From: Siphonodentalium dalli
Taxonomy: Eukaryota; Mollusca; Scaphopoda; Gadilida; Siphonodentaliidae
Assembly: GCA_032622095.1 (NCBI GenBank)
Contig: CP136065.1
Location: 246,201,474-246,265,473 of the forward strand
Length of the DNA: 64,000 nucleotides
Direction: 5' to 3'
Shown here: piece after piece, positions 27,901-42,900 of the stretch
How positions within the stretch are numbered: position 1 is the first letter of the stretch
How the letters are laid out: every line of letters begins with the position of its first letter
Notes under the pieces: model-generated
What the model was told of the DNA's origin: nothing
What the model saw: the letters and a program-made list of their open reading frames with translations, nothing else
Databases searched by the model: none
Position numbers and translations under genes: made by a program

Positions 27901-30900
27901 GTCGCTTGATTGAAATATTTACCGTTTAATAAATATCATCTAGTTTTGATGGGTTGACTGGGTATTCAGTGTTGGTTGTGTATCATTGGAACCGGCTCCT
28001 TGACCACATTGTGATAGTTACAGTTATGCCCTGTGCCAATGCATTCTCTTATATATGCGAGTCGACCATAGGTCACCTCGCATATATAAGAGAATGCATT
28101 GGCCTAAAAAAAAATCTTTTTTTAACACTTTTTACCATTTTTTCTTACATTCTTTAACAATTTTATAATTTTTAATGTGTTAAGCCAATGCATTCTCTTA
28201 TATATGCGAGGCGACCTATGGTCGACTCGCATATATAAGAGAATGCATTGGCACAGGGCCGTTCTGTTGGGTAAAGGCTTAATTGCATGGGATTGTCTCA
28301 TTACTTGACCAGTTGTCATACTTTGGGAATGTAGTGGCATGAATGGTGATTGTGAACCATCCCCATAATCTTGATCCACATTCAAAAGGAAGATCCTAGA
28401 CTTTTTAACCAAGGCAAATTTCTTGTAGCTGTATCCTGACCGAAGCAGAAGATGTGTGGTTAAGATGAGGTTGCATCTTATATCTAATTTTACTTATCAA
28501 GTGCACAGACATAAACAAACAATACCCCTATGACCAGACACCCTATATCTAAGGTGTTACATACTTTTCTATAGAAATATCTTCTTACAATCGGTGCAAT
28601 TTCTTCTGTACAAAACTATTAACCTATGAGGTTCAACGTCCGGATCTTTACTGAAGAAATGTTTGAGCTTTATTGCTCCATTATGAAAATAAACAGATAA
28701 TATATCTGATTTTTCTTATAACCTGAGACAAGACGCCCCATGCCTAAAGCCTAACATTATTTCTATAGAAATAACCTCTTACAATTGGTGCAATTTTTTC
28801 TGCACAACACTATTAATAACATCTAAAAATACAAAGTCCGCATTCTTACTAAAGAATCATTTTTGTTTTGTTGCCCTACTCTCGTTTCAAATTATGAATG
28901 AATACGACTCCACAAATACACATCTGTGACAACTACCTCCTTATAAAACCTCAGTATTGAAATCTGATGGGAGGTGTTTGATGTTAAAGGTTTATACACT
29001 AAGTGAATTTACTCCTGCAGAGCAGACACAGCTTGACATCAAACTCCACATAGAGAACATCTTGTATTTCTGTATTTTGTGTCATAGGAATCTTATGGAT
29101 AGGAATGCCTATATCTTCATCAAGATAATGGTTATCTCTTTAACCCTTCCATGACTGGAGCTTCCTGTGCCAATGCATTCTCTTATATATGCGAGTATCC
29201 CGTAGGGAGCCTTGCATTTAAAAGAGAATACATTAGCCTAACATTATTTACCTTGACCTTGTAAGCCAGTGCATTTTCTTATTTTTGGGAGACTCGCATT
29301 TATATAAGAGAATGTACTGGCACAGGATCTTTATTGCTGCACCAGCACAGCTCCCATCATGAAAGGGTTAAGATTATGTTAACCCTTTACCCAACAAACC
29401 GGCCAAAACCGGCCAAATAAAGCTTCAACAGCCTAAAATATCTTCGGTCTGTCTCAATAGAACCATACAAATATGGATATCAATGGAACCGGCTCCTTGA
29501 CCACATTGTGATGGTTACAGTTATGCCCTGTGCCAATGCATTCTCTTATATATGCGAGTCGACCATAGGTCGCCTCGCATATATAAGAGAATGCATTGGC
29601 CTGAAAAAATCTTTTTTTACCATTTTTTCTTACATTCTTTAACAATTTTATAATTTTTAATGTGTTAAGCCAATGCATTCTCTTATATATGCGAGTCGAC
29701 TCGCATATATAAGAGAATGCATTGGCACAGGGCCCTTCTGTTGGGTAAAGGGTAAACCCATGCACTATTTAGTGAATGTTCAGATAACGTGTTCACCTTT
29801 CAGTTCTATAACTCATCTAATGTTAGTAGATCTCCTATCTCATTGGTCGATTTAGTAGATGAACATGATAAACTCAATTCTAGGAATGTTCAGATGATGA
29901 GTTTTCTATTCATTTCTGAAACTCATTTTCATTGGCTGAGATGTTCAGAAAAGCAGACAGCAAGCCTGGACATAGTGCAGAATGAGGTCCCCAGAGGGTG
30001 AATTTAGTGATACTATCCCGCACAGTGGGCTAGCATTACCAAATTCACCCTCTGGGAACCTCATTCTGCAAACGCCTCAACTGCTATAAGAGACCTGGGA
30101 TCAGATTGAAGTTCCCCAGTTGAAGTTGGCGATGTTCACTCATTAGTCAACTCGATTATTCATTTTATTTTGTGAAAATTTGGGGATATAGAAATTTAAC
30201 AGAAGGGAAAAAGTAACTAAAACAATGTTTATTTAACTTGCATACAAAAGAGAATACACTGGCACAGGATCTGTAATGCTCCACCAGTGCGGCTCCCATC
30301 ATGAAAGGGTTGACAGATGTGTAATAACTTTTTTTAAACTATATTTCAGGAGTTACTTGAATTTCCTAGTGGAAGAGTTAGTTGAGCCACACAAGTACGT
30401 ATCACAACTATTATTATGGGTCGTATCACTACTATTATTATGGGCCGTGTCACTACTATTATTATGGACCATATCACTACTATTATTATGGGCCGTGTCA
30501 CTACTATTATTATGGGCCGTGTCACTACTATTATTATGGGCCGTATCACTACTATTATTATGGGCCGTGTCACAACTATTATTATGGGCCGTGTCACTAC
30601 TATTATTATGGGCCGTGTCACTACTATTATTATGGGCCGTATCACAACTATTATTATGGGCCGTGTCACTACTATTATTATGGGCGTGTCACTACTATTA
30701 TTATGGGCCGTATCACAACTATTATTATGGGCCGTGTCACTACTATTATTATGGGCCGTATCACTACTATTATTATGGGCCGTATCACAACTATTATTAT
30801 GGGCCATATCACTACTATTATTATGGGCCTTATCACTACTATTATTATGGGCCGTATCACAACTATTATTATGGGCCATATGACTACTATTATTATGGGC

Positions 30901-33900
30901 CTTATCACAACTATTATTATGGGCCTTATCACAACTATTATTATGGGCCGTATCACTACTATTATTATGGGCCATATCACTACTATTATTATGGGCCTTA
31001 TCACTACTATTATTATGGGCCATATCACTACTATTATTATGGACCATATCACTACTATTATTATGGGCTGTATCACTACTATTATTATGGGCCATATCAC
31101 TACTATTATTATGGGCCATATCACAACTATTATTATGGGCCATATCACAATTATTATTATGGGCCATATCACAACTATTATTATGGGCCATATCACTACT
31201 ATTATTATGGGCCATATCACAACTATTATTATGGGCCATATCACTACTATTATTATGGACCATATCACTACTATTATTATGGGCCATATCACTACTATTA
31301 TTATGGGCCATATCACTACTATTATTATGGGCTGTATCACTACTATTATTATGGGCCATATCACTACTATTATTATGGGCCGTATCACTACTATTATTAT
31401 GGGCCATATCACTACTATTATTATGGGCTGTATCACTACTATTATTATGGGCCATATCACTATTATTATTATGGGCCATATCACTACTATTATTATGGGC
31501 TGTATCACTACTATTATTATGGGCCATATCACAACTATTATTATGGGCCATATCACAACTGTTATTATGGGCCATATCACAACTATTATTATGGGCCATA
31601 TCACTACTATTATTATGGGCCATATCACAACTATTATTATGGGCCATATCACAACTATTATTATGGGCCATATCACAACTATTATTATGGGACATATCAC
31701 TACTAGTATTATGGGCCATATCACTACTATTATTATGGGCCATATCACTACTATTATTATGGACCATATCACTACTATTATTATGGGCCATATCACTACT
31801 ATTATTATGGGCCATATCACTACTATTATTATGGGCCTTTTCACTACTAATATTATGGGCCTTATCACTACTATTATTATGGGCCATATCACTGCTATTA
31901 TTATGGGCCATATCACTACTATTATTATGGGCCTTTTCACTACTATTATTATGGGCCTTATCACTATTATTATTATGGGCCATATCACAATTATTATTAT
32001 GGGCCTTATCACAACTATTATTATGGGCCATATCACAACTATTATTATGGGCCATATCACTACTATTATTATGGACCATATCACTACTATTATTATGGGC
32101 CATATCACTACTATTATTATGGGCCATATCACAACTATTATTATGGGCCGTATCACTACTATTATTATGGGCCATATCACTACTATTATTATGGGCCTTA
32201 TCACAACTATTATTATGGGCCATATCACTATTATTATTATGGGCCATATCACAACTATTATTATGGGCCGTATCACTACTATTATTATGGGCCATATCAC
32301 TATTATTATTATGGGCCATATCACAACTATTATTATGGGCCGTATCACTACTATTATTATGGGCCATATCACTACTATTATTATGGGCCTTATCACAACT
32401 ATTATTATGGGCCATATCACTATTATTATTATGGGCCATATCACAACTATTATTATGGGCCATATCACTACTATTATTATGGGCCATATCACAACTATTA
32501 TTATGGGCCATATCACTACTATTATTATGGGCCTTTTCACTACTATTATTATGGGCCATATCACTACTATTATTATGGACCATATCACTATTATTATTAT
32601 GGGCCATATCACAACTATTTTTATGGGCCATATCACAACTATTATTATGGGCCATATCACAACTATTATTATGGGCCATATCACTACTATTATTATGGGC
32701 CATATGACTACTATTATTATGGGCCTTATCACTACTATTATTATGGGCCTTATCACAACTATTATTATGGGCCATATCACTACTATTATTATGGACCGTA
32801 TCACTACTATTATTATGGGCCATATCACTACTATTATTATGGGCCTTATCACAACTATTATTATGGGCCTTATCACAAATATTATTATGGGCCATATATC
32901 AACTATTATTATGGGCTGTATGACAACTATTATGAGCTGTATCACAACTATTATTACGAGCCATATCACAACTATTAATATGGACCGTATCACAACTATT
33001 ATTATGGACCGTATCACAACTAATATTATGGGCCGTTTCACATGATAATACCTTAATTTGTAGATAGGGCGTTAATTATTCATCACAACTCTGACATTTC
33101 AGGTGTTTTTCTATGCATCGCATCTTAAGTCTCTGAATTGAAGCATCAAATTTGCACTAAAAACTAATCAGTATCTGATGACTGTCAGGTAATTAGTTTC
33201 CCCAAGATAAATGCCTCACAGTAACCTATTCATTTCATTAATGAGAGAGGTGCATTACATTAACCCTTCCATGACTGGAGCTTCCTGAAATGTTTGCAAA
33301 AACCCTGTGCCAATGCATTCTCTTATATATGCAAGGCTCTCATAGGGTGCCTCGCATATATCAGAGAATGCATTGGCCTAACAATATTTACCTTTATCTT
33401 GTAAGCCAGTGCATTCTGTTATATATGCGAGGATCCCTATGGGAGACTCGCATATATAAGAAATTGCACAGGCACAAGATCTTTAATGCTGCACCAGTGC
33501 GGCTCCCGTCATGAAAGGGTTAACTCATTTAACTGAACTGAATAACTCAGTCTTAACAAATCCTCAATTAATTCACTGCGCCAACCAGCCATTCTGAATG
33601 GTAATGTGCATCTCATTGTCACAAAACATAGCGATTACCATTGAATTGTGAAGTTATGCATGTTTGCAGGATTTACAGTCCTATTTGAAGGGTTGTACAG
33701 CCAATAAGTCCTTTTTGAAGGGTTGTACAGCCAATAAGTCCTTTTTGAAGTGTTGTGCAGTCAATAAGTCCTATTTGAAGGGTTGTGCAGTCAATAAGTC
33801 CTTTTTGAAGGGTTGTACAGCTAATATAAGTCCTATTTGTTGGGATGTTTAGCTGATAAGTCCTATTTATAGTGATGTTCAGATAATAAGTCCTATCTGT

Positions 33901-36900
33901 GATCTCCCGTGATGTTTAGAGTTATAGCAGTATAATGATGTATATTTCATACTGACATGTTTTCCTTTCACGCTGCTGTAAACAAATACACCAAATACCT
34001 GAATACAAAATCAATACCAAGGTGTTACATATCACAAATTTTGTGTTGCACTCATTCAGTAAATAGCAAATTAATTAACCCTTGCATACTGATTTATTGA
34101 TTTATTGATTTAAACATTACATTTCATATGAGAAAGATAACGAAATATGATGTGATTGACACATCTAGCCATATGGCCTATAATTCTTTTTAATATATAA
34201 CATTTGAGTATTTAGATGCATAATGGTGACTACCGGGTAACTGACTGAAAAAAACTCTGGAACCTCATTCTGGAAATGACAGTCACACTACAGTGATGCT
34301 CTAAATAATCGACTCCTTAACCACAGCAGAATTATGGTTAATTTTTCAGGATTTAGAGCATTACTGTATTTCAAGGTACAGTAATGCTCTAAGTAATCGA
34401 CTTCTTAACCACAGCAGAATTATGGGTAACTTTTCAGGATTTAGTCGGAAATATGGCTTGTTGCCATTCATTGGAAAGCTCTCGGGGAGAGCTTTCCGAT
34501 GAATGGCAACAAGCCATATTTCCGACTAAATCCTGAAAAGTTACCCATAATTCTGTTGTGGTTAAGAAGTCGATTACTTAGAGCATTACTGTATGTTGTC
34601 TGTTAGTCTAGAAACTAAGAGAATTGCAGAAGCGTGGGTTTGAAAGATAACTCTTTCTATACTAAATATTCATTGATGAGTAGTTATCTTATTAACCCTT
34701 TCTATACTAAATACTCATTGATGAGTAGTTTAGCTAATAAGTTCAACGAACATTTTGTCAATGTTGCAAAATTTCTCAAGTTCTATTCCTATAACTTATA
34801 AATGAACCCAGTTTGGAGCATGACGTTGCCATTTCATAATATAGAACATCATAAAATGATAGACTTTGAAAAGTTAGCTACAAATGTGATTGCCTGTGAA
34901 AAGCTGATCGATTTGAAAATCTGGCTACGAAATTGTATCTGTATCTGTAGGTGTTGCAGTGCAGGAACCAATTCTGGTTTTAGGCGCACTGGGTGGAGGG
35001 TAATGATGTTTTCACTGAGGACTGTGGTGGTGTTTGTCCTCAGGATCAGTGATTCCATTGCCCTCCTAATCTCAGAATCACTATTGCACACAACCCGGTC
35101 TTCCAGTTGGTTCAATCCAGGATTGTATTATTGAAAAAGGAATGCTTCGATTGAACACAGCTTGTACGCCACGGCTCGTAAGCTCTCTCATTGTTTCATT
35201 CTTCTTTTTCCAAGATGTTGGATATCATCCATGTTGGATACTCATGATGTTATGCTTTTTGGAATTGAAGCGCATTCCCCAGAAGTCAGCACAGTCTTTA
35301 ACAATTTTATAATTTCACCCATAGAGAGCCCCAGACAAACATGAGCAGACGACACTCTTCTATAAGCTTCTATATATGTATGGGGCTCCCTGCAGGGTAA
35401 TGGATGTTTTTTATTTTATGTCCTAAAAATTGTAAGAAACATTTATTTAAAAAAAATGATAAAAAATTGTTAGGCCAATGCATTCTCTTATATATGCGAG
35501 GCGACCTATGGTCGACTCGCATATATAAGAGAATGCATTGGCACAGGGTAAAAAAATCCGGTATGTTAGATGAGTCTTTAGGTCTTTTTGTAAAATTTTG
35601 TGGTCGTTTTGTGAGATGATGTTACGATATAGTAGGCAGTCATCTGCGAACAGGCTCACTTTGGAAGTTACACAGTTCAGTAGATCATTGATATAACATG
35701 GTAAGTCAGGATTTTTTTACCCTGTGCCAATGCATTCTCTTATATATGCGAGTCGACCATAGGTCGCCTCGCATATATAAGAGAATGCATTGGCCTAACA
35801 ATTTTTTACAATTTTAATAATTTGTTCTTGTATTCTTTAATATTTTATAATTTCACCCATACAGAGCCCCAGATAAACATGAGCAGACGACACTCTTCTA
35901 TATGCTTCTATATATGTATGGGGCTCCCTGCAGGGTAATGGATGTTTTTTATTTTATGTCCTAAAAATTGTAAGAAACATTAGGTCGCCTCGCATATATA
36001 AGAGAATGCATTGGCCTAACAATTTTTTATCATTTTTTTTAAATAAATGTTTCTTACAATTTTTAGGACATAAAATAAAAAACATCCATTACCCTGCAGG
36101 GAGCCCCATACATATATAGAAGCATATAGAAGAGTGTCGTCTGCTCATGTTTATCTGGGGCTCTGTATGGGTGAAATTATAAAATTATTAAAGAATACAA
36201 GAACAAATTATTAAAATTGTAAACAATTGTTAGGCCAATGCATTCTCTTATATATGCGAGGCGACCTATGGTCGACTCGCATATATAAGAGAATGCATTG
36301 GCACAGGGTAAAAAAATCCCGGGTCTTGGGGGACTGAATCATAGGTATGTTAGATGAGTAGCTTCCTTCAACAACTAACCACATTCTTCGTTAGGTTAGG
36401 AACGATTAAAGCCAGCCATCTCTATTTCCTTTGATTCCGTAGCTCTAGACTTTATGCAGAAGTGTATTGTGCGGCGCGGTGTCAAATGCTTTTGAGAAAT
36501 AGAGAATGGCTATGTCTGTTTGGATGTCTTTATCGTATGATTGGAGCAGGTTGTCAGATGTTGTTAAGAACATGTGATTGGTTCCTTGTGACAATGACCT
36601 CATTGGCATCACTTAGCATTGCACACAAACTAATTAAATGCTGCTGATATACACATGTACACAAGACACTCTGATGTTGAAACTTGCAGTCTGATTTTGG
36701 TAGAATTGTTTACTCACTATCATATTGATCTCTGTGGCAACTCTTGATATATAAAATTCATTTGTTCTGCTTTTTTCCACTTCTAGAAGCTCACGATATA
36801 AATTTAAATGTTAAATAAGTCTCGTAATATAACTTCAATTGCATCTTTTATTTATTACAGAAATCTACCCCGTGCTATCGGCATATCAATGGCTATTGTG

Positions 36901-39900
36901 ATTGTGGTGTATCTAACGGCTAATGTAGCATACCTGGGTGTGTTATCTCCACTTGACATGATCAAATCAACGGCCGTAGCAGTGGTAAGATATAAATATA
37001 TACAAATATATAACATGAAACCCCTATTATATCATTAAAAAGCCATTACATATTTCCTTATATCTCATATCTTATATCATATAGTTTTGACTAGGCACGT
37101 GCTTCGCAGTATACTTGGCATGACGCCAAAAAAATTATCATGTAGATTAATACTTTTTCGAAAAGCTGCGCATGAGACCAATACCAGACATTGTAAAATT
37201 GCTTTGTTCATTAACGTTAAATTATTGTCCAACTTCATTGCCCTAACAAAAATAGGCACACAAAAAAAGAGACAAACTGTCGTATATGGTTGTGAAGCGT
37301 CTCAGCCAATGCATTCTTTAAAAGATTTTTTTTTTTTTTAAAAGGCATAAAGCTTTCCGATGAATGGCAACAAGCCATATTTCCGACTAAATCCTGAAAA
37401 GTTACCCATAATTCTGCTGTGTTTAAGGAGTCGATTACTTAAGGCATTACTGTATATACAAATATAAAATGTAGTAGTTCCATTCAGTGTAAATTAATCA
37501 CAGTATTATCACCCCGTAATTGTTGTTAAATTCAAATAATTTTGGAAATTCTCAGTGAATAGAAAGAAAGTTTTCGTTTCAAAGTAAAAACAAGCCTGAT
37601 TATAGTGTGTCTGTCATTTGCAGAATGAGGTCCCCAGTGGGTGAATTTAGTGATGCTATCCTGCATAGCGGGCTATCCTCACTAAATTCACCCTCTGGGG
37701 ACCTCATTCTGCTTAGGCCTCATCTTCTCTGGAAAGTTTCTTTATTATCAAATTTCTATAGATTATATATATAGATTATTATTTTTAGTTTAGTTTCTCT
37801 ATATAATTTCCCCAAATTGGCAGACGACACATTGCATAATCAAGGTTCCCAATTGGTGTTCATCACAATATTCACCATTTGGGAACTTCAATCTGAGTCT
37901 ATGTCTACCATAGCAGATGAGGCCATGCAGAATGAGGACCCCAGAGGGTGAATTTTGTGATGCTAGCCCGCTATGCAGGATAGCGTCACTAAATTCACCC
38001 TCTGGGAACCTCATTCTGCAAATGACAGGCACACTAAACTCAGGCATGAGTAAAACGTGGTTGTTTATGTTGTATTTTTTGTCATCCACTCACAAATTTA
38101 TATGCCTGAAAATGCAACGAAAATGACATTTAAACACTGGGAGATGCGTTTGTTTATGCCATGATTTATCACATATAATGCAGAGGCTTTTTACTTACTC
38201 TTGAAACCGGACAATGGGATTATTGTTGGGATCATTCCTATGCCTATAACGATTTCTGTGTCTGGAACAATGAGCACTCAAAGAATTGCATGTTTACATA
38301 TTTTCAGACATTCGGAGACCGGACGATGGGGATTATGGCATGGATTGTACCTGTGTTGATAGCGATCTCCGTAGCTGGAACAATGAATGGTTGCTCTCTC
38401 AGCATGTCCAGGTTATAACCAAATTTCACTAATTATTGCAAGTTATTGTGGTGGATTGACGATAACATGATGTTGACTTGGAGTTTATGTTCAACCGAGT
38501 TGCAGAGCAACAAGGATGGACATAGGTTCCAAGCAATCAATGTCACAACATATTAGCATCAGTTAACCACAATAACACATATGTTCTGCTGTCAGTCTGA
38601 AAATGTCGATCGGTCTCTTCATATTGTTGTTCAACTTTAAGTGACATCACAAAGAAGCAGTTTGTTGAGAGACATTAAAAATGGTCGTCTTGGTTTCCCC
38701 TCATGTTGGCAGCTTGAGACGTGAACGTAGGAATTATAATGAAGCTCTCTAGCCAATCTTAATGGAGGCAGAACATTAGCTAATAGCATCATGTGAGATA
38801 TGATGAACCTTTTTGTTATTTTTGAATTTCCACACACCCTCATAGCAATACTTTAACCCTTTAATGGGGATTCATGACGGGAGATGCGCTGGTGCAGCAT
38901 TTATGATCCATGTGCCAGTGCATTCTCTTATATATATGCGAGTCTCCCAGTGGCTTACAAGGTCAAGATAAATATTGCTAGGCCAATGTATTCTTTTATT
39001 TATGTGAGGCTCCCTAAGGGTTTTTCGCAAAATTTCAGGAAGCTCCAGTCATGGAAGGGTTAAATCATTTGGCATAAATTGACCCTTTATTAGCTCAACG
39101 TTACTGTGTAAAGTTTGCGCTATTTCCGTCTGTCCGTCAACAATTTTATTGGCACACCCTATAGCCACATCCCTCATCAGATCGTCACCAAACTTCCTAT
39201 GGATCTTCGGGGTGACTTCTAGATGGGAGCCATTGATTATTCCTAAAATTCGTAAAAAAACATGGCTTCCAGCGGCCATCTTTGATTTTACTCTTTGCTT
39301 GACAAAATCCTTCGGCACACATTACAGGCCACATCCCTCATCCAATTGTCACCAAACTTCAAATGGATCTTCAGGCTGTCCTTTAGATTGGAGCCATCGA
39401 TTATTTATGAAATTCGTTATAAACATGGCTGTCCGCAGCATGTTGGATTTAAAATTTGCAGCCCACATTAATTGTGAAATTTTCAAATGAAAATAATTAA
39501 TAATTAAAAATAATACAAGACCTTTACTGTAACTATTTGCTTTCGTTCTTCTTTATCATTCTATTCGTTGCTCAGCAAAAACCAACTTCTTCCCAAGTTG
39601 AGCTACAGTGTCATTGACACTTTCATATACTATATACTTATTGGTGAATAGTTCTCTTAGCTCGGAGCTCCAGTCATGGGTTAAATCGGAAAGCAATGGA
39701 ATTCACACATGTAACCAACCTGACATCTGGGTAGGAGCTACACTTCGTTTTTTGTCACCTAGATATAAATATGGCAGCTGGCTAACTTCATGTTTTTTGT
39801 GGTAATCCTTTGCTATAATGTTTGTCAAATCGATAAGAGAAGTTTGCATAGTCAATGAAAGTGATGTCTAGTTTGGTTGCATAAATAAGTGTTGGATTTC

Positions 39901-42900
39901 ATGATAACACATGACTGGTAACCTATATCTGTACTTTTATATTAAATTTGATTCTTCAGCATACCCTACAGGCAGAATTTATAGTAAGGTTGCTTGTTTA
40001 ACAATTACACGCTTAATCAACATTGTGATCAAAACCAAAAATGCTTTGGTTAAACATAGCCATTGGCATTTCAAATTCTTGAGTATCTCGGCACACGAAG
40101 GTGCAGCATTAAAGATCCTGTGCCAGTGCATTCTCTGATAAATGCGAGTCGCCCATAGGTTGCCTCACATATATAAGAGAATGCACTGGCTTACAAGGTC
40201 AAGGTAAATATTGTTAGGCCAATGTGTTCTCTTATATATGCGAGGCTCCCTTGCATATATAAAAGAATGCACTGGCTTACACGGTCAAGGTAAATATTGT
40301 TAGGCCAATTTATTGTCTTATATATGCAAGGCTCCCTATGAGAGACTCAGATATATAAGAGAATACATTGGCACAGGGTATTCGCAAAATTTCAGAAAGC
40401 TCCAGTTATGGAAGGTTTCAATCATTTAGCATACTTTAAGCCTTTGTATACTACATACTCATTGGTGAGTAGTTTGCAATAAACGGCCATTAGCCGTTGT
40501 TGAACTTATTATCTGAACATTTCCCACAAGGAATAGGATCCTTCTACACTTGTATTATCTGTCATCTGCTTATATTTCACTAAAATGATCTCTAAATCGT
40601 CACTTCAGACGTTCAGGGCCGGGAACCTGCATCACTAATGTAATCTCTAAACCATCTCTTTAGACGTTCGGATAGGTACCCCTACAATACCTTGTCAACA
40701 TCAAGTTGAGCTTCAGTCTTTTACCATTAAAATGTTTTACCATATTCTTACTTTTTCTTGCAGACTGTTTTTTGTTGGTGCCAAACATGGACACTTCCCA
40801 AAGTTCATATCGATGATCCACGTGAATTATCTCACGCCGGTACCATCTTTAATTATTATTGTAAGTAATTATACCGTATAGCACTGCGTTTAAGTTCATG
40901 GGCTGCAAGTTTCTTTAGTACCAAAAACTATAAGTGAGCCTAAACAATGATAAGGCGCTTCCGAAAACAAAAGAATTAATGACAGAAGACCGACATTTGG
41001 GTAAAGAGGTGATAGTTGTCCCCCAAAAAAAAAAATTTTGGGGGACTATTAAAATAGCCGGTGTCCGTCCGTGCGTCCGTGCGTCCGGAAATGGTTTCCG
41101 GATGATAACTTTAGTTTCGGATATTAGATCAAAAGCAAATTTCATAGGTGAGTTTATCAGACCAACATACAGGTCAAGTTCGAATATGGGTTTGATCCGC
41201 CCATTTTTGCGATAGTTATGGCCCTTTTTTTACTTAGAATCTTGTAATTTTCTGGTTTCCGGATGATAACTTCAGTTTGTGTCATCATATCTGAACCAAA
41301 TTTGGTATGTGAGTTTATCAGCCCTATGTACAGGTCAAGTTCGAATATGGGTATGCTCCGCCCATTTTTGCGAGAGTTGTGGCCCTTTTTCGACTTGTTT
41401 TACTTAGAAATTTCTCACTTTTTCGGTTTCCGTATGATATCTCAAGTTTGGATCTTTTAATTGCAAATACTGTTTTTATGTGGATCAGTCATATCAAGAT
41501 ACAGGTCAAGTTCGAACTTGAGTTTGATCCGATGATTTTTCTCAGAGTTATGGGCTTTTCGACTTAGAAAATTCAATTTTTCTTGTAATTTTCTTCATTT
41601 TGTGCCAATTTGAGATTATATTTTGACTTTAAGAGTTTTTTTAAGATTTGGTTATTTGTATGCATGTCAGTAATGAGACAATGCACAAGTGTCTTATCTA
41701 TATAGTATACTTCTATAAAGGTTCTAGGGACACTGTGGCCAAGCGGCCTTTTATTTTCTGTCAACATTGAGCTGAAGAAGTCATTTTTATACCATGAAAT
41801 TAGCTCAATATGCTTCAGTGGTCATATATCCGTTAAATATATATGCTAGAAGTGCATGGAATCAACTATGAATTAGAAAAACAGATGGAAATCCATAGTG
41901 CATGGTAGGTAATAATCCATAGTGCATGGTAGGTAATAATCCATAGTGCATGGTAGGTAATAATCCATAGTGCATGGTAGGTAATGCATTGCTTAGTTGG
42001 TATAAAACTGCTGTCAAAGTGTTTAACCCTTTACCCAACAGAAGGGCCCTGTGCCAATGCATTCTCTTATATATGCGAGTCGACCATAGGTCGCCTCGCA
42101 TATATAATAGAATGCATTGGCTTAACACATTAAAAATTATAAAATTGTTAAAGAATGTAAGAAAAAATGGTAAAAAGTGTTAAAAAAAGATTTTTTTTAG
42201 GCCAATGCATTCTCTTATATATGCGAGGCGACCTATGGTCGACTCGCATATATAAGAGAATGCATTGGCACAGGGCATAACTGTAACTATCACAATGTGG
42301 TCAAGGAGCCGGTTCCAATGATATCAATATTTGTATGGTTTTATTGAGACAGACCGAAGATATTTTCGGCTGTTGAAGCTTTATTTGGCCGGTTTGTTGG
42401 GTAAAGGGTTAATTTAACAAAAACAAATTTTTAAATACAACTTATTACAAATGTACCATCAAATAAGTATTTGATCACCCAATGACTGAACCAATTATGC
42501 AAATCCTAATATTAATATAACAAATGAAAAAACTGTTTCCAAATTATGTAAAATACCTTCCGATTTTGTAAAATACCATATCTCATACAATGTGTTTGTC
42601 AACATCCCCGATTGTTCCCAGCTGAACCATATCTCATACAATGTGTTTGTCAACATCCCCGATTGTTCCCAGCTGAACCATATATCATACAATGTGTTTG
42701 TCAACATCCCCGATTGTTCCCAGCTGAACCATATCTCATACAATGTGTTTGTCAACATCCCCGATTGTTCCCAGCTGAACCATATCTCATACAATGTGTT
42801 TGTCAACATCCCCGATTGTTCACAGCTGAACAATATCTCATACAATGTGTTTGTCAACATCCCCGATTGTTCCCAGCTGAACCATATCTCATACAATGTG

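Larger units (their letters stand above)
35165..36600 (-). mobile_element. LINE reverse-transcriptase fragments (Jockey/CR1-like), broken
   Basis: Reading the - strand from right to left: [20 protein letters not shown] then [16 protein letters not shown] (about 36440-36560, palm motif A); [16 protein letters not shown] (near 36330-36385); [10 protein letters not shown] and [18 protein letters not shown] (about 35590-35706, catalytic FADD motif C); [15 protein letters not shown] (about 35230-35280). The order is that of one Jockey-superfamily polymerase. Two family-K MITEs interrupt it, and there is a stop and a gap between motifs A and C. It is dead and antisense to the host gene. Confidence 0.82.

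Noticed and set aside
30276-33045. Open frames of 476-887 codons on both strands over 30.3-33.0 kb
   Set aside because: They are the 24-bp repeat read as 8 codons without a stop in several frames; the translations are pure 8-residue repeats (ITTIIMGH and similar) in many frames at once.
33664-33852. 62-codon frame with a 10-residue repeat
   Set aside because: It is the 30-bp tandem repeat read in frame; no other coding signal.
14091-36320. Regularly spaced repeats as a CRISPR array
   Set aside because: The spacers are not unique, unit lengths vary, and the host is an animal genome.
38637-38843. 68-codon minus-strand frame in intron 6
   Set aside because: No recognisable family, no splice signals, and one frame of this length is expected by chance.
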